Shown here: piece after piece, positions 35,000 through 43,995 of the stretch
How the letters are laid out: each line of letters starts with the position of its first letter
Numbering within the stretch: position 1 is the stretch's first letter
Assembly (NCBI RefSeq): GCF_040270295.1
Contig: NZ_JBELOE010000217.1
DNA from: Catenovulum sediminis
GTDB lineage: Bacteria > Pseudomonadota > Gammaproteobacteria > Enterobacterales > Alteromonadaceae
Direction: 5' to 3' (one strand)
Length of the DNA stretch: 64,000 bases
Notes under the pieces: model-generated
The model's input: the letters and a program-made list of their open reading frames with translations, nothing else
Told to the model about the DNA's origin: nothing
The model's database searches: none
Program-made: the position numbers and the translations under genes

Positions 35000-36871
35000 T
35001 CACCTTGCCAAGTGACTAATATTATTCCGTTTTAAAAAAGTGTGCATGCTTGCACTTATATTTTCTTGAAGTAAATGTTGTAGCGCCACAGGATCAAGAC
35101 CTAATAATAGGTCATAATCTTCAGGAGCGCGATTTATATGAGACAAAGTAGTGAGTGTCTCAATTGGCACACCCGAAAAATGTGCCATTTTATCAATCGC
35201 TGTCGATATTTGCTCTGTTTGCACAATTAAATGCTTTTGGTCTACTAACTTCGTCAATATATCGTAATTTAAGCGACTCCAACAGCGAATAAAAGCGGGC
35301 AATATTTCAGGTACCATACGCCTCAACACTTGCTCTGATTCATAGGGCTCCCATGAGAATTGGCCAAAAAACAATTGCCCATAATCCGTCATCCAATAAG
35401 GCATTTCTATACCTTTTTCGAGATAGCTTTGGCGCCATCTATACAGTAGCTTTATAAATGAGTTACACCAAGGTAAGCAAGCTCGGACAGTCATAATATA
35501 AATGGCTTGCGTATATTGCTCTACTAATACGGGGAGAAAGAAGTGATTAAAGCTAGCTGTATCAACCTCCAAATCCGCATCTTTACAGCGTGCTACTATA
35601 AAATCTTTAAATTCATCACGTGTTAATTCACCCCGATTATATGCTGTGATCGTGCGAACAGACTCTGCTTCCATATATTCTGTAGCTGATCTATAGTTGG
35701 AGAATATAGACATAATTGAAGAAGTACCTGTTCGCGGCAATCCAACATTAAACAACATAAATTTTTTTTCGTTTTGGCTATGTTTGCTAAACGACTTATG
35801 CCGATGTTCAGGTTGGCAGGTTGCAAGAAAACGCCGGAAATCTGCAGGCAACAACTCAGTAGACAAACGCTTCATATGATCAGCGTCAGCTTCAACTTGC
35901 TGTAAAAACAGACGAGTTTTAGGTAAATTGCTTTCAATACATATATCGGTCAAGTCTAATACAGTAGCGTACCACGCTAATGAGTGCCCTCGCCCATCAG
36001 CCAATATTTTAACGATATAATCAAGTGCTCCAATGTGATCTTGTCTTGACAATGCAACTTGCAGCTGCGACCACCATACAATTTCTTTATGTTCTAGATG
36101 TAAACCGTCTACTTGCCAACAATTCCAGCAAGACAACAGCTTTTGAATTTGTAATTCAGATTGAGAAGCACCATGCCGCCGATAATGCACAAAAATACGG
36201 CATACTTCGCTGAAAACTCGAGCTATCATTGCGAGCCGAAATTTAAGTGGCATCGCCTCGGCTAGCGACTTACTCCAAATACGCCCAATCGGTAGAGAGG
36301 ATGATTTACCCGCCACATATAGAATAAGTTGATTTGCGAGATTGCAAGCTGCTTCAAGTGCTTCTTCTGCAATTAAACTTCGCATCCACAAATGTAACAA
36401 ATGAACTCTTTGAATGTGAAAAATATCGTACTTAAACTTCAATTCAAGTGTTTCATCATACTCTAGCGAGCGTAATATGTTACATTTTACTTGCTCAAAA
36501 TTTTTATCTGTAAAAAATAAAAACGCTTCTGCTTGAGATATTCTTGATTCAGCCAGCAAACGAAGTTCTTCTGTAAAATTATTTTCATTTACGAAATTTC
36601 TAGCTTGCTGAAAGCGCAATTTAGCACTGCTTAACTGCCCTAATCGTACCATTTCAGCCGCAGCTCTACTGATATCTCGCACTCTCGCATACAAATTAAA
36701 ATCGTGTTCCGATAGTGCCTTACAAATAAAAGATTGTGAGGCCTCTATGTAATCATCGCCGCAGGTACTCGAATCCATCCTAATAGGTTTGGTCAACCCT
36801 TCTCTGTATGCAACTATAGCTTTTGCAATAGCAGCATTACATTTAGCCTGTGAATGGTTGTCTGACGTCAT
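35000..36871 (-). CDS. Sulfotransferase-domain protein with helical N-terminal region
   Basis: The 623-residue protein has two parts. Residues 1-350 are helical with a TPR-like look, without a sharp consensus. Residues 371-623 resemble a PAPS-dependent sulfotransferase, with the 5'-phosphosulfate loop GLPRTGTSS at 377-385. It follows the second radical SAM gene by 3 bp on the same strand. It may put sulfate on a Ser/Thr or a hydroxyl introduced by the oxygenase, with the helical region holding the precursor (inference). The 3'-phosphate-binding motif is not obvious, so activity is not assured. Confidence 0.68.
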   Translation of the reverse strand: MTSDNHSQAKCNAAIAKAIVAYREGLTKPIRMDSSTCGDDYIEASQSFICKALSEHDFNLYARVRDISRAAAEMVRLGQLSSAKLRFQQARNFVNENNFTEELRLLAESRISQAEAFLFFTDKNFEQVKCNILRSLEYDETLELKFKYDIFHIQRVHLLHLWMRSLIAEEALEAACNLANQLILYVAGKSSSLPIGRIWSKSLAEAMPLKFRLAMIARVFSEVCRIFVHYRRHGASQSELQIQKLLSCWNCWQVDGLHLEHKEIVWWSQLQVALSRQDHIGALDYIVKILADGRGHSLAWYATVLDLTDICIESNLPKTRLFLQQVEADADHMKRLSTELLPADFRRFLATCQPEHRHKSFSKHSQNEKKFMLFNVGLPRTGTSSIMSIFSNYRSATEYMEAESVRTITAYNRGELTRDEFKDFIVARCKDADLEVDTASFNHFFLPVLVEQYTQAIYIMTVRACLPWCNSFIKLLYRWRQSYLEKGIEMPYWMTDYGQLFFGQFSWEPYESEQVLRRMVPEILPAFIRCWSRLNYDILTKLVDQKHLIVQTEQISTAIDKMAHFSGVPIETLTTLSHINRAPEDYDLLLGLDPVALQHLLQENISASMHTFLKRNNISHLAR

Positions 36872-36874
36872 AGC

Positions 36875-38407
36875 CTAAATGCTTTCCGCTACATCGTGAA
36901 TCAATATTTTTTGACGATTTTCAGGTCTGTGGTGCAACTCATCTAACAAACCATTGTCAAACAGTAATTTTAAAAATGACATGACTTGAAATGGATTAAA
37001 CTGATACTCATCAACTAATTGATTAAAAACTTGATCGTAATTGAATGCGCCTTGCGCGATAAGCGCTCCCGCTTTTTTATGAATAGAATGGCTATTAAAG
37101 TCATGCTTGTAATAAGGCGAATACACACTAAAGCCATTTTCTTCTTCTTTGAACTTTAAATCATCTCTAAAACGCATTGGCATTTCTGGATACAAAGAGA
37201 CAGGCATATTAACTTCAATCATCTCAGTCAAAATAGCATCAAATTCATCTGCGTTTTCGAAACTGCGCTCATCAAAAATCCGATAACCGTATTTCCAACG
37301 TTCAGTCGTAAAACATGGGCTCACAAGTTTAATTGTTTTATCAATCATGTTTACTAAAAAACCCGCGACACATGCAATAGAGCCTTGCGGAACCATTTCA
37401 CCCAACAGTGGGATATTTTCTTCGACATCATCCCTTTGAGAGTCATTATCTTTAAAAATTCTTCCGCCTTCTACTTTTTCACGTTCAGATTCACTCATCT
37501 GCATAAGTAAAGCCACGTCTCGCAACTCTTCTGCTGTATATAGCTCATGAACCTTACGCAACATACCTCTCGAAAGTACGCTCAACCGAGGCCAGTGCAA
37601 CCCTCTTTTACGATATTCTGCAATTAACTCTTTCATCCAAACATCTTTGGTGCAAGCAGCCGTCGCTGTACACAAAAATGAACCTGTGATCTTTTCGTAT
37701 TCCTTCAAAAAATCAATGTAATGTGGGTTATCATAAGGTTCTGTACTGTAATACATCAGAGCATGCCCAGCGGTGTAACCAAGGTGTTGGTTAAATGCTG
37801 TGGCGACTTTACGAAATTCATGACGATTATGTTCATCATTATAATCGAACACGGTTTCCAACTTTTGCGCATCGAACGCACAAAAGTAGCACCCTACAGA
37901 ACACCCTTTAGCAATTTCGATTGCTAAAGCTGGGTAATCTATACTGTGTCCATAACTACCCAACTCACTCTTGCCAGATAAAATTCTTCGATTTCGCCAA
38001 GCATCATAACGTGGATTGGGTGAGTTTGGTGGGTTCGTCACATTGTTAATATGGCGCTTGCGTTTAAACTCATTAAACTTCATCCACAGTTTAATTAACG
38101 GATACTTATCCAGTAATTTTTGCTGCTCATCTGTAAAAGACTCTTCATTTAGTGTCTTTTCAGCACAGTCACCAATTTCATCTTTATTCTTCCACAGTAT
38201 TTCGACTTCAGAAAGGTCAAATTTTACACCAGTATCTCTTAAGCGCTGAATTTGAGCGTCTGTAAAAACACCTGTATCAATTGCTTTTCTATAATCACGA
38301 TCTCCATGATAACACTCAAAAAATCGTTTCAGCTGAGCATACAAATCAAGTTCAACATCAGTGAAATAGCGTCCTTGAGTTTTTTTATTCTTCGTATTCT
38401 CGTTCAA
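36875..38407 (-). CDS. Radical SAM RiPP epimerase, PoyD-like (copy 2)
   Basis: The 510-residue protein has the radical SAM cluster C169-x3-C173-x2-C176 in KGCSVGCYFCAFDA. The N-terminal region carries LKRFFECYHGDRDYRKA, like the family of radical SAM RiPP amino-acid epimerases (PoyD). These convert L- to D-residues by hydrogen abstraction at the alpha carbon. Ala- and Val-rich cores, as here, are the known kind of substrate. It is closely similar to the gene at 39638-41215, and an unknown gene lies between them. The next gene is the sulfotransferase-like protein, 3 bp away. Confidence 0.85.
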   Translation of the reverse strand: MNENTKNKKTQGRYFTDVELDLYAQLKRFFECYHGDRDYRKAIDTGVFTDAQIQRLRDTGVKFDLSEVEILWKNKDEIGDCAEKTLNEESFTDEQQKLLDKYPLIKLWMKFNEFKRKRHINNVTNPPNSPNPRYDAWRNRRILSGKSELGSYGHSIDYPALAIEIAKGCSVGCYFCAFDAQKLETVFDYNDEHNRHEFRKVATAFNQHLGYTAGHALMYYSTEPYDNPHYIDFLKEYEKITGSFLCTATAACTKDVWMKELIAEYRKRGLHWPRLSVLSRGMLRKVHELYTAEELRDVALLMQMSESEREKVEGGRIFKDNDSQRDDVEENIPLLGEMVPQGSIACVAGFLVNMIDKTIKLVSPCFTTERWKYGYRIFDERSFENADEFDAILTEMIEVNMPVSLYPEMPMRFRDDLKFKEEENGFSVYSPYYKHDFNSHSIHKKAGALIAQGAFNYDQVFNQLVDEYQFNPFQVMSFLKLLFDNGLLDELHHRPENRQKILIHDVAESI

Positions 38408-38442
38408 AATATACTCCTAATTATTTTCCTGAATTTCCTATA

Positions 38443-39633
38443 TTAAAGGATGTATTCGCCTTTACCACCAACGGAACTAGTGCTACTCGACGTACTATAA
38501 TTTTCTACAAATTTATCAAAATCTAATTCAGGGCGATAACACGCTAGATATCCTTTAGCTCCATCAATCAAAGCATTTTCGTTTATCGATAGTTTTATAT
38601 GGTGGATACTTGTAAACAAACCATGATAAAACTTTCGCCCTTTCAACTTGTTATTTAAATAAGGGGAAAAACCAACAAAATCTAGACACCCCTCTCGTTT
38701 CGCTTCCTTACAAACATGCTGATCTTCAATTAGCTCGAATAACATGGACCAATCTTGCTCCATTGGCTTATCCCAATCCATATAACATTCTAGACCAATT
38801 CTCGGTGAGATGCCGGTTTCAGTAATATTAACTCCCAAGGAAAGCATTCTTAGTTTTGACGGCAGCTTCGAAAGTAAACTCTTTAATTTCAGATAATCGC
38901 CTGTCCATTTAACTGACGTTAACCAATCAAAGATATCATTTTTACTTAGGTGACTAATACAAAACCTCAAATCCCTAGTAGGCCTCGCAAGCATGAGTCC
39001 TACTTGAAAAATTTTTGCCTGGCTTGGCAAACACCGAATCATCTTTTCTAAACAGGCTTGTTTTTGTGCTAAAAAAGGAACATCAAAAACTTTATGGAAT
39101 TCAGCTATGAGCTGCATTTCCTGCTCGACATTCAGTTTATTTTCTATCGGACCAATAAAGACACATGGATTGTGAAGAATATTAGAAAAACTTTTATCCT
39201 GAGGTGCGAGGACTCCCGCGCAATCAAACTCTAACCATATATTTCTGATATATCTATTAAAACAATGCCCTTCCGCCATGCAGCTTTTAGCCAATTGACT
39301 AATGCCTCTCCAAATATTGGAATGTTCTATCAAATTACCAATAAGGCTTTTATTTGAGCTTTCGACGAGCAATGGCAGGACGGATGCATCCTTTTTTATC
39401 TCAAACAATATATCTGAACACGCATTATTATCATCTAAACGAATTTCTAATCCCCAGAAATTCGAAAGGCTCCAAGGGATGTTCTGACACAAAGCATCTA
39501 GTACAACTTTTGCATCTTTATTTACTAAATTGGCGTTAAGCTTAGTTGCAACTAGTCGAAAATCTTTCTCGATTGTATCGAGTGAATTTATACCAAGTTG
39601 CTTTTTACCTGCATGCTTCATAACTCTATCCAC
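38443..39633 (-). CDS. Unrecognised protein between two radical SAM epimerases
   Basis: The 396-residue soluble protein matches no family I can name with confidence. Visible points are a C-terminal stretch ISPRIGLECYMDWDKPMEQDW, quoted in two parts: ISPRIGLECYMDW and KPMEQDWSMLF. Then come TSIHHIKLSI, DGAKGYLACYRPEL and a Ser-rich tail ending SSVGGKGEYIL. The pattern GLECY...HIK...AKGYL recalls conserved hypothetical proteins that accompany other RiPP clusters. GTG 39633 and ATG 39621 are both possible starts; ATG follows a GGATAG. The gaps to the flanking genes are 4 and 35 bp, so it belongs to the operon. It could be a substrate-binding partner of the epimerases or an unrecognised tailoring enzyme. 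Confidence 0.7.
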   Translation of the reverse strand: MDRVMKHAGKKQLGINSLDTIEKDFRLVATKLNANLVNKDAKVVLDALCQNIPWSLSNFWGLEIRLDDNNACSDILFEIKKDASVLPLLVESSNKSLIGNLIEHSNIWRGISQLAKSCMAEGHCFNRYIRNIWLEFDCAGVLAPQDKSFSNILHNPCVFIGPIENKLNVEQEMQLIAEFHKVFDVPFLAQKQACLEKMIRCLPSQAKIFQVGLMLARPTRDLRFCISHLSKNDIFDWLTSVKWTGDYLKLKSLLSKLPSKLRMLSLGVNITETGISPRIGLECYMDWDKPMEQDWSMLFELIEDQHVCKEAKREGCLDFVGFSPYLNNKLKGRKFYHGLFTSIHHIKLSINENALIDGAKGYLACYRPELDFDKFVENYSTSSSTSSVGGKGEYIL

Positions 39634-39637
39634 AGCC

Positions 39638-41215
39638 CTAATTCACAAGTTCTGTAAACTCAATTTCACTTTGATATGTAGATTTATTCTTATATTCAAA
39701 GTGTTTTAGCTCATCAAATAATCCCGTCTCAAAAAGTTTCTGAAGTACTGCCGATACTTTAATCGGATCGCATTGATGGTTAAGTAAAAGTGCATCGCAC
39801 AAATCACGGTACAAACAACCATCACCATTTAACATCTCTCCCAAAAAAGGGTAAATATCGAAGTCCACAAATTTCTGCGTATAACATGGGGAAGTTAACG
39901 TAAACCCACCGTCGATTCTCTGATAACTCAAATCATCTCGCCATTTTAATAACATGTCAGCGTCGATTTTTTCCATCATATTTCGCTGAATCATGGACTC
40001 TAATACTTCGTTAAAATTATCCATAGTAAACGTATCTTCATCATAGACTCGATACCCATAAGGCCATAATCTACTGGTATAACAGGGGCTAACTAACTTA
40101 ATACTTCTGTTCACCATATTAATCAAAAAACCAGTCACGCAGGCTATTGAACCTTGTGGTATATCATTGGCAGACAGCTCATCATTATCCCTCTTATCTA
40201 TGACTTCAGCTAGAATTCGTCCACCTTTAACTTTCTCTTGTGCGGAGAGCTTCATTTGCATAATCATACCAACGTTACTTAACGCCTCAGGTGAAAATGC
40301 TCTATGAACCCGCCTCAGAACCCCTTTAGATATAACACTAAGTCGAGGCCACGGTTTCTTCTTACTTGTGTAGTAATCTATTAATTCGCTCAATTGAGAT
40401 TCATTGTCACAACCAGCTGTTGCAGTGCATAACACGTATCCAGTTACACTCTCATATTCTTTTAAAAAAGATAGGTAATTGGGATTATCAAGGGGCTCTG
40501 TACTATAGTAAAGTAAAGCTCCCCCAGCTAGTTCGCCGAGCTGCTCGTATATAGAAGTAGCAACTTGCCTAAATAAAGTTACATTTTCTGGATTAGTGTA
40601 ATCAAAAACAGTCTCTAATTTCTTAGCATCGTATGCGCAAAAATTACAGCCAACGGAACACCCTTGAGCTAACTCGATTGCAACTACAGGGTGATCTAAA
40701 CTACGACCATAATTACCTAATTCGTTATGTATATTTTTAATGCGCCGTTTTCGCCACGATTCAAATTTAACATTGTAACTAGGCCAGGGTGATTCATTCA
40801 TAAGCTGAACAAATTTGGTTAGGCTGTACTCTTTCAGAGTCGAGTACCTAAACCATAAAGCTAATAAGGGATATTTTGCTAGCTTAGCATATACCTCATC
40901 TGTATTTTTTTGTGAAAATACGAGTTTTTTATACTCACTGAGTGTTTCGAAGTAATCGGATGATAATTGCCAAAGAACCGTAATATCAGATATTTTGAAC
41001 TGAATACCTATATCTTTTAAATAATTAACATAGCTCTCAGATATCGAATTATCATTAACTTGTTCCCTAAAGTGCTCATCACCTTGATACAGCTCAAAAA
41101 AGCGTTTAATCTGGCTGACTTTGTTCAGTTCACTTGTAGAAAACTGAGCAATGACCTTTTCAAAGCGGAATGGTTCCAAGACGCTCTTAAAACTAGATTT
41201 ATCTTTAGTTTCCAT
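39638..41215 (-). CDS. Radical SAM RiPP epimerase, PoyD-like (copy 1)
   Basis: The protein of about 525 residues has the cluster motif CSVGCNFC (C186, C190, C193 from ATG 41215) and the same flanking pattern as copy 2 (AIELAQGC, AYDAKKLETVFDYT). The N-terminal IKRFFELYQGDEHFREQ is the region typical of PoyD-like enzymes. TTG at 41227 also opens the frame, but the ATG follows AGGTG more closely. The two copies keep the cluster and most of the core but differ elsewhere, so they may modify different positions of the core. The gene follows the halogenase on the same strand after 113 bp. Confidence 0.85.
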   Translation of the reverse strand: METKDKSSFKSVLEPFRFEKVIAQFSTSELNKVSQIKRFFELYQGDEHFREQVNDNSISESYVNYLKDIGIQFKISDITVLWQLSSDYFETLSEYKKLVFSQKNTDEVYAKLAKYPLLALWFRYSTLKEYSLTKFVQLMNESPWPSYNVKFESWRKRRIKNIHNELGNYGRSLDHPVVAIELAQGCSVGCNFCAYDAKKLETVFDYTNPENVTLFRQVATSIYEQLGELAGGALLYYSTEPLDNPNYLSFLKEYESVTGYVLCTATAGCDNESQLSELIDYYTSKKKPWPRLSVISKGVLRRVHRAFSPEALSNVGMIMQMKLSAQEKVKGGRILAEVIDKRDNDELSANDIPQGSIACVTGFLINMVNRSIKLVSPCYTSRLWPYGYRVYDEDTFTMDNFNEVLESMIQRNMMEKIDADMLLKWRDDLSYQRIDGGFTLTSPCYTQKFVDFDIYPFLGEMLNGDGCLYRDLCDALLLNHQCDPIKVSAVLQKLFETGLFDELKHFEYKNKSTYQSEIEFTELVN

Positions 41216-41328
41216 GACACCTAACAATTTCGAATTTAATATAACAATTACATCCTCCCATACCTAAAACAATTCAATCTAGGTATACAAGAATAGGTCT
41301 AGTTTTTACTTTTCCAAATCAGTTTAAA

Positions 41329-42639
41329 CTACAATGCTGTGATAATATTCGTATCCAAACTTGCAGTCTCAACATAGGCCAACTGCTTTTTGTTATAGGC
41401 CCTCATTGCTTCAACATTAGCAGTTGAATTGCTCATACCATTAATTCTAGAATTCATGATAGCTTGGTAAAAAACGCCATTTGAGCCACTTAACAAACGT
41501 CTGAGCCAATTACTATAATCTATTGATTTTAAGCTCATATCATACAAGCCAATTAACCCATCATAAAAAATAGCATACTCTTTGCGAACATGCGTTTCAT
41601 ACTCATTCAAAGCAACTACTTCAGGCAGCTCTTTAGATAATATAGAAATAATAGATTTCGCAGATAATACGCCAGCATAAGTCGCTAAATGAACTCCAGA
41701 TGAAAGCAAAACATCAACAAAGCATGCTGAATCGCCAACTAAGACAAGTCCTGGACGCCAAAAACGTTCATAACAGTATGAATAATCACTACAAATGCGA
41801 ATTGAATCGTATGGTTCCTGTGTAGAAAGTATTGCTTCTTTTAATAACTTTGACAAAAGTGGAGAGGAATTAATTTGCTGCTGCAAATAAGCATGTTGAT
41901 CCTTAACCTTTTGCTTAGCACTAGTTACGACACCAACGCTTGTCAGTGTATTATTTAGCGGTATATGCCAAAGCCAATTTCCATCTAAAGCTTGAAAGCT
42001 TACATTTCCTTCTAAGGGTTCAGGAAGTCGCTCACTCCTCTCATAATAACCCCAAATGGCTTTCTTTTTAAAAAACTTAGAGTGTGTTTTTTTTCCGACG
42101 ATAGAAGCTAGTTTAGATGATTGACCAGACGCGTCTGCAACGTAATGAGCACCGATTTTTTCAAGGACACCATTTTCATTTTGGAACTCAACCCCGTTTA
42201 CCACGCCACCTGTTTCGAGTAACCGCAATACCTTACAATTATCGTAAACACATACCCCCTTATTACGGGCATTATCTAATAATATTTTATCAAACTGGCT
42301 ACGCACTACATTAAATGCATGGGGTGTATCGCTGGAAAATTTAGAGCTATTTGCCGCATGACCACCAAAATTTAAATTCCAAGTAGAATTCAAGTCACTG
42401 CCCCACGAGAAAGTAGCACCACGTTTTAATGTAAACAAATTCTCTAGGTTAGATCTATCAATTCCCAGCAAGTCAAATAAATCGGTAACGGTAGCAGGTA
42501 GTAAAGACTCTCCTACCTTATAACGTGGAAAACGGCATTTTTCTATAATTAAAACGTCATATCCTGCTTTTGCAACCAAAGTAGCCAGCGTTGATCCAGC
42601 TGGCCCACCACCAATTACAATAAGGTCGAAATTAGTCAT
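41329..42639 (-). CDS. Flavin-dependent halogenase-like protein
   Basis: The 436-residue protein has GGGPAGS at the FAD site (about 11-17). GESLLPATV follows, then Lys73 in FTLKRGATFSWG, matching the catalytic Lys context of flavin halogenases, and WLWHIP at about 223-228, the WxWxIP motif. WxWxIP separates halogenases from plain flavin monooxygenases. The KxGATFxWG type is nearer to phenol/pyrrole halogenases, but Trp is also an aromatic target and both cores end in a single Trp. ATG 42639 is preferred because AGGGA stands at proper distance. It is the outermost gene of the cluster. No flavin reductase is encoded nearby, so reduced FAD must come from a general reductase. Confidence 0.83.
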   Translation of the reverse strand: MTNFDLIVIGGGPAGSTLATLVAKAGYDVLIIEKCRFPRYKVGESLLPATVTDLFDLLGIDRSNLENLFTLKRGATFSWGSDLNSTWNLNFGGHAANSSKFSSDTPHAFNVVRSQFDKILLDNARNKGVCVYDNCKVLRLLETGGVVNGVEFQNENGVLEKIGAHYVADASGQSSKLASIVGKKTHSKFFKKKAIWGYYERSERLPEPLEGNVSFQALDGNWLWHIPLNNTLTSVGVVTSAKQKVKDQHAYLQQQINSSPLLSKLLKEAILSTQEPYDSIRICSDYSYCYERFWRPGLVLVGDSACFVDVLLSSGVHLATYAGVLSAKSIISILSKELPEVVALNEYETHVRKEYAIFYDGLIGLYDMSLKSIDYSNWLRRLLSGSNGVFYQAIMNSRINGMSNSTANVEAMRAYNKKQLAYVETASLDTNIITAL

Positions 42640-42642
42640 CAT

Positions 42643-42943
42643 TTCCCTGAAACATAATTATATACTGATATTACTATATCAACGAAATCAAATTTACACC
42701 ATAGTAAATCTGATTAACCTTTTATTAGAAACTCGCACAAACTTAAAACATAGCATAAACATAAAATTAGTGTATAGAAAATATGTAAGAAGTTAACTAA
42801 CGAAATCACACTAAATATAACGCACGATTGGCCTGCTCTCGTGGAAACTCAATGCGATATCCCTACGGCCCATTAAAATTTTTCACACCTAAAAAGAAGG
42901 CATCCTTGCCTTTAACACTTTGGGAATAGTGAATCTGTAGAGC
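42643..42943. other. Intergenic region upstream of the halogenase gene
   Basis: The 300-bp gap holds no ORF. It contains a perfect palindrome TGATAT-TACT-ATATCA (42666-42681), an inverted repeat ATTTAC-N6-GTAAAT (42692-42709) and the terminator of the polyol operon (42891-42912). The two repeats lie 30-70 bp before the halogenase start and probably form its promoter or operator area. Confidence 0.5.
42891..42912 (-). terminator. Terminator of the polyol ABC operon
   Basis: On the minus strand AAGGCA and TGCCTT form a 6-bp stem with a 4-base loop, followed after one base by five T. It lies 31 bp after the stop of the ATPase gene and separates this operon from the RiPP cluster. Confidence 0.6.
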
Positions 42944-43984
42944 TTAACCAACAGATGAGATTGCTGGCTTGTCGGCTGTGTCGGATGTAATTGTGTTGCC
43001 GGCTTTGTCAAAACGCAGGATCTTATTTTGTGGTGCCGTTAAATTAATCACATCACCATATTTTAACGGGCATTCTCCATCGGTTTTAACGGTTAATGTA
43101 CCGGTATTTTCAACATGAACATGCAAAAACGTCTCAGAGCCTAAATGTTCTATTACGCCTACTTTACCTGTCCATAAGCCATTGTCTTGCGTCACTTGCA
43201 AATGTTCAGGACGCACCCCGATACAGTGTGTTGCATCACCTGCACTGGGTTGAACATCTATAAAATTCATTTTTGGCGAGCCAATAAACCCAGCAACAAA
43301 GCGGTTTACCGGTTTTTGATATAACTCAAGCGGTGTGCCGACTTGTTCAATCACACCACCATTAAATACGGCGATACGATCGGCCATTGTCATTGCTTCA
43401 ACCTGATCATGGGTGACATAAATCATGGTGGTATTCAGACTTTTATGCAGCTCAGAAATTTCAAGACGCATGTTCACCCGTAACGAGGCATCGAGGTTCG
43501 ATAAAGGCTCATCGAACAAAAATGCTGACGGCTGGCGTACGATTGCACGGCCAATCGCAACCCGTTGACGCTGGCCACCCGATAATTGTCCAGGTTTGCG
43601 GTCTAGATAATCTGTTAAATTCAGCATTTTGGCGGCTGTGGTAATTTTCTCTTCAATAACCTCAGGCTCGACCTTTGCACGTTTCAGCGGAAACGCGATG
43701 TTATTTCTCACCGACATATGCGGATAAAGTGCATATGATTGAAACACCATCGCCAATCCACGTTTAGCAGGTGGCATGTGGGTGGCGTCTTGCCCGCCAA
43801 TTTCAATTGTGCCGCTGGTGGTGTCTTCTAAACCGGCGATCATCCGTAGTAAAGTAGATTTACCACAACCAGAGGGGCCAACAAATACGATAAATTCACC
43901 ATCTCGTATCTGTAAGTCTAACGGTTTAATCACGTTTACGTCGCCGAAGCTTTTAGTCACTTGTTTTAATGTAATACTTCCCAT
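42944..43984 (-). CDS. Polyol/sugar ABC transporter ATP-binding protein (MalK/SmoK-like)
   Basis: The 346-residue ATPase has GPSGCGKSTLLRMIAG, the signature LSGGQRQRVAIGRA, Walker B AFLFDEPLSNLD and an H-loop in MIYVTHDQVEAMT. A C-terminal TOBE domain (IGVRPEHLQV) follows. It powers import by the two permeases encoded just upstream (gap 11 bp). Its length and TOBE domain are those of the CUT1 carbohydrate class. The neighbouring binding protein indicates sorbitol or mannitol as substrate. Confidence 0.93.
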   Translation of the reverse strand: MGSITLKQVTKSFGDVNVIKPLDLQIRDGEFIVFVGPSGCGKSTLLRMIAGLEDTTSGTIEIGGQDATHMPPAKRGLAMVFQSYALYPHMSVRNNIAFPLKRAKVEPEVIEEKITTAAKMLNLTDYLDRKPGQLSGGQRQRVAIGRAIVRQPSAFLFDEPLSNLDASLRVNMRLEISELHKSLNTTMIYVTHDQVEAMTMADRIAVFNGGVIEQVGTPLELYQKPVNRFVAGFIGSPKMNFIDVQPSAGDATHCIGVRPEHLQVTQDNGLWTGKVGVIEHLGSETFLHVHVENTGTLTVKTDGECPLKYGDVINLTAPQNKILRFDKAGNTITSDTADKPAISSVG

Positions 43985-43995
43985 TTCAATGCCCT

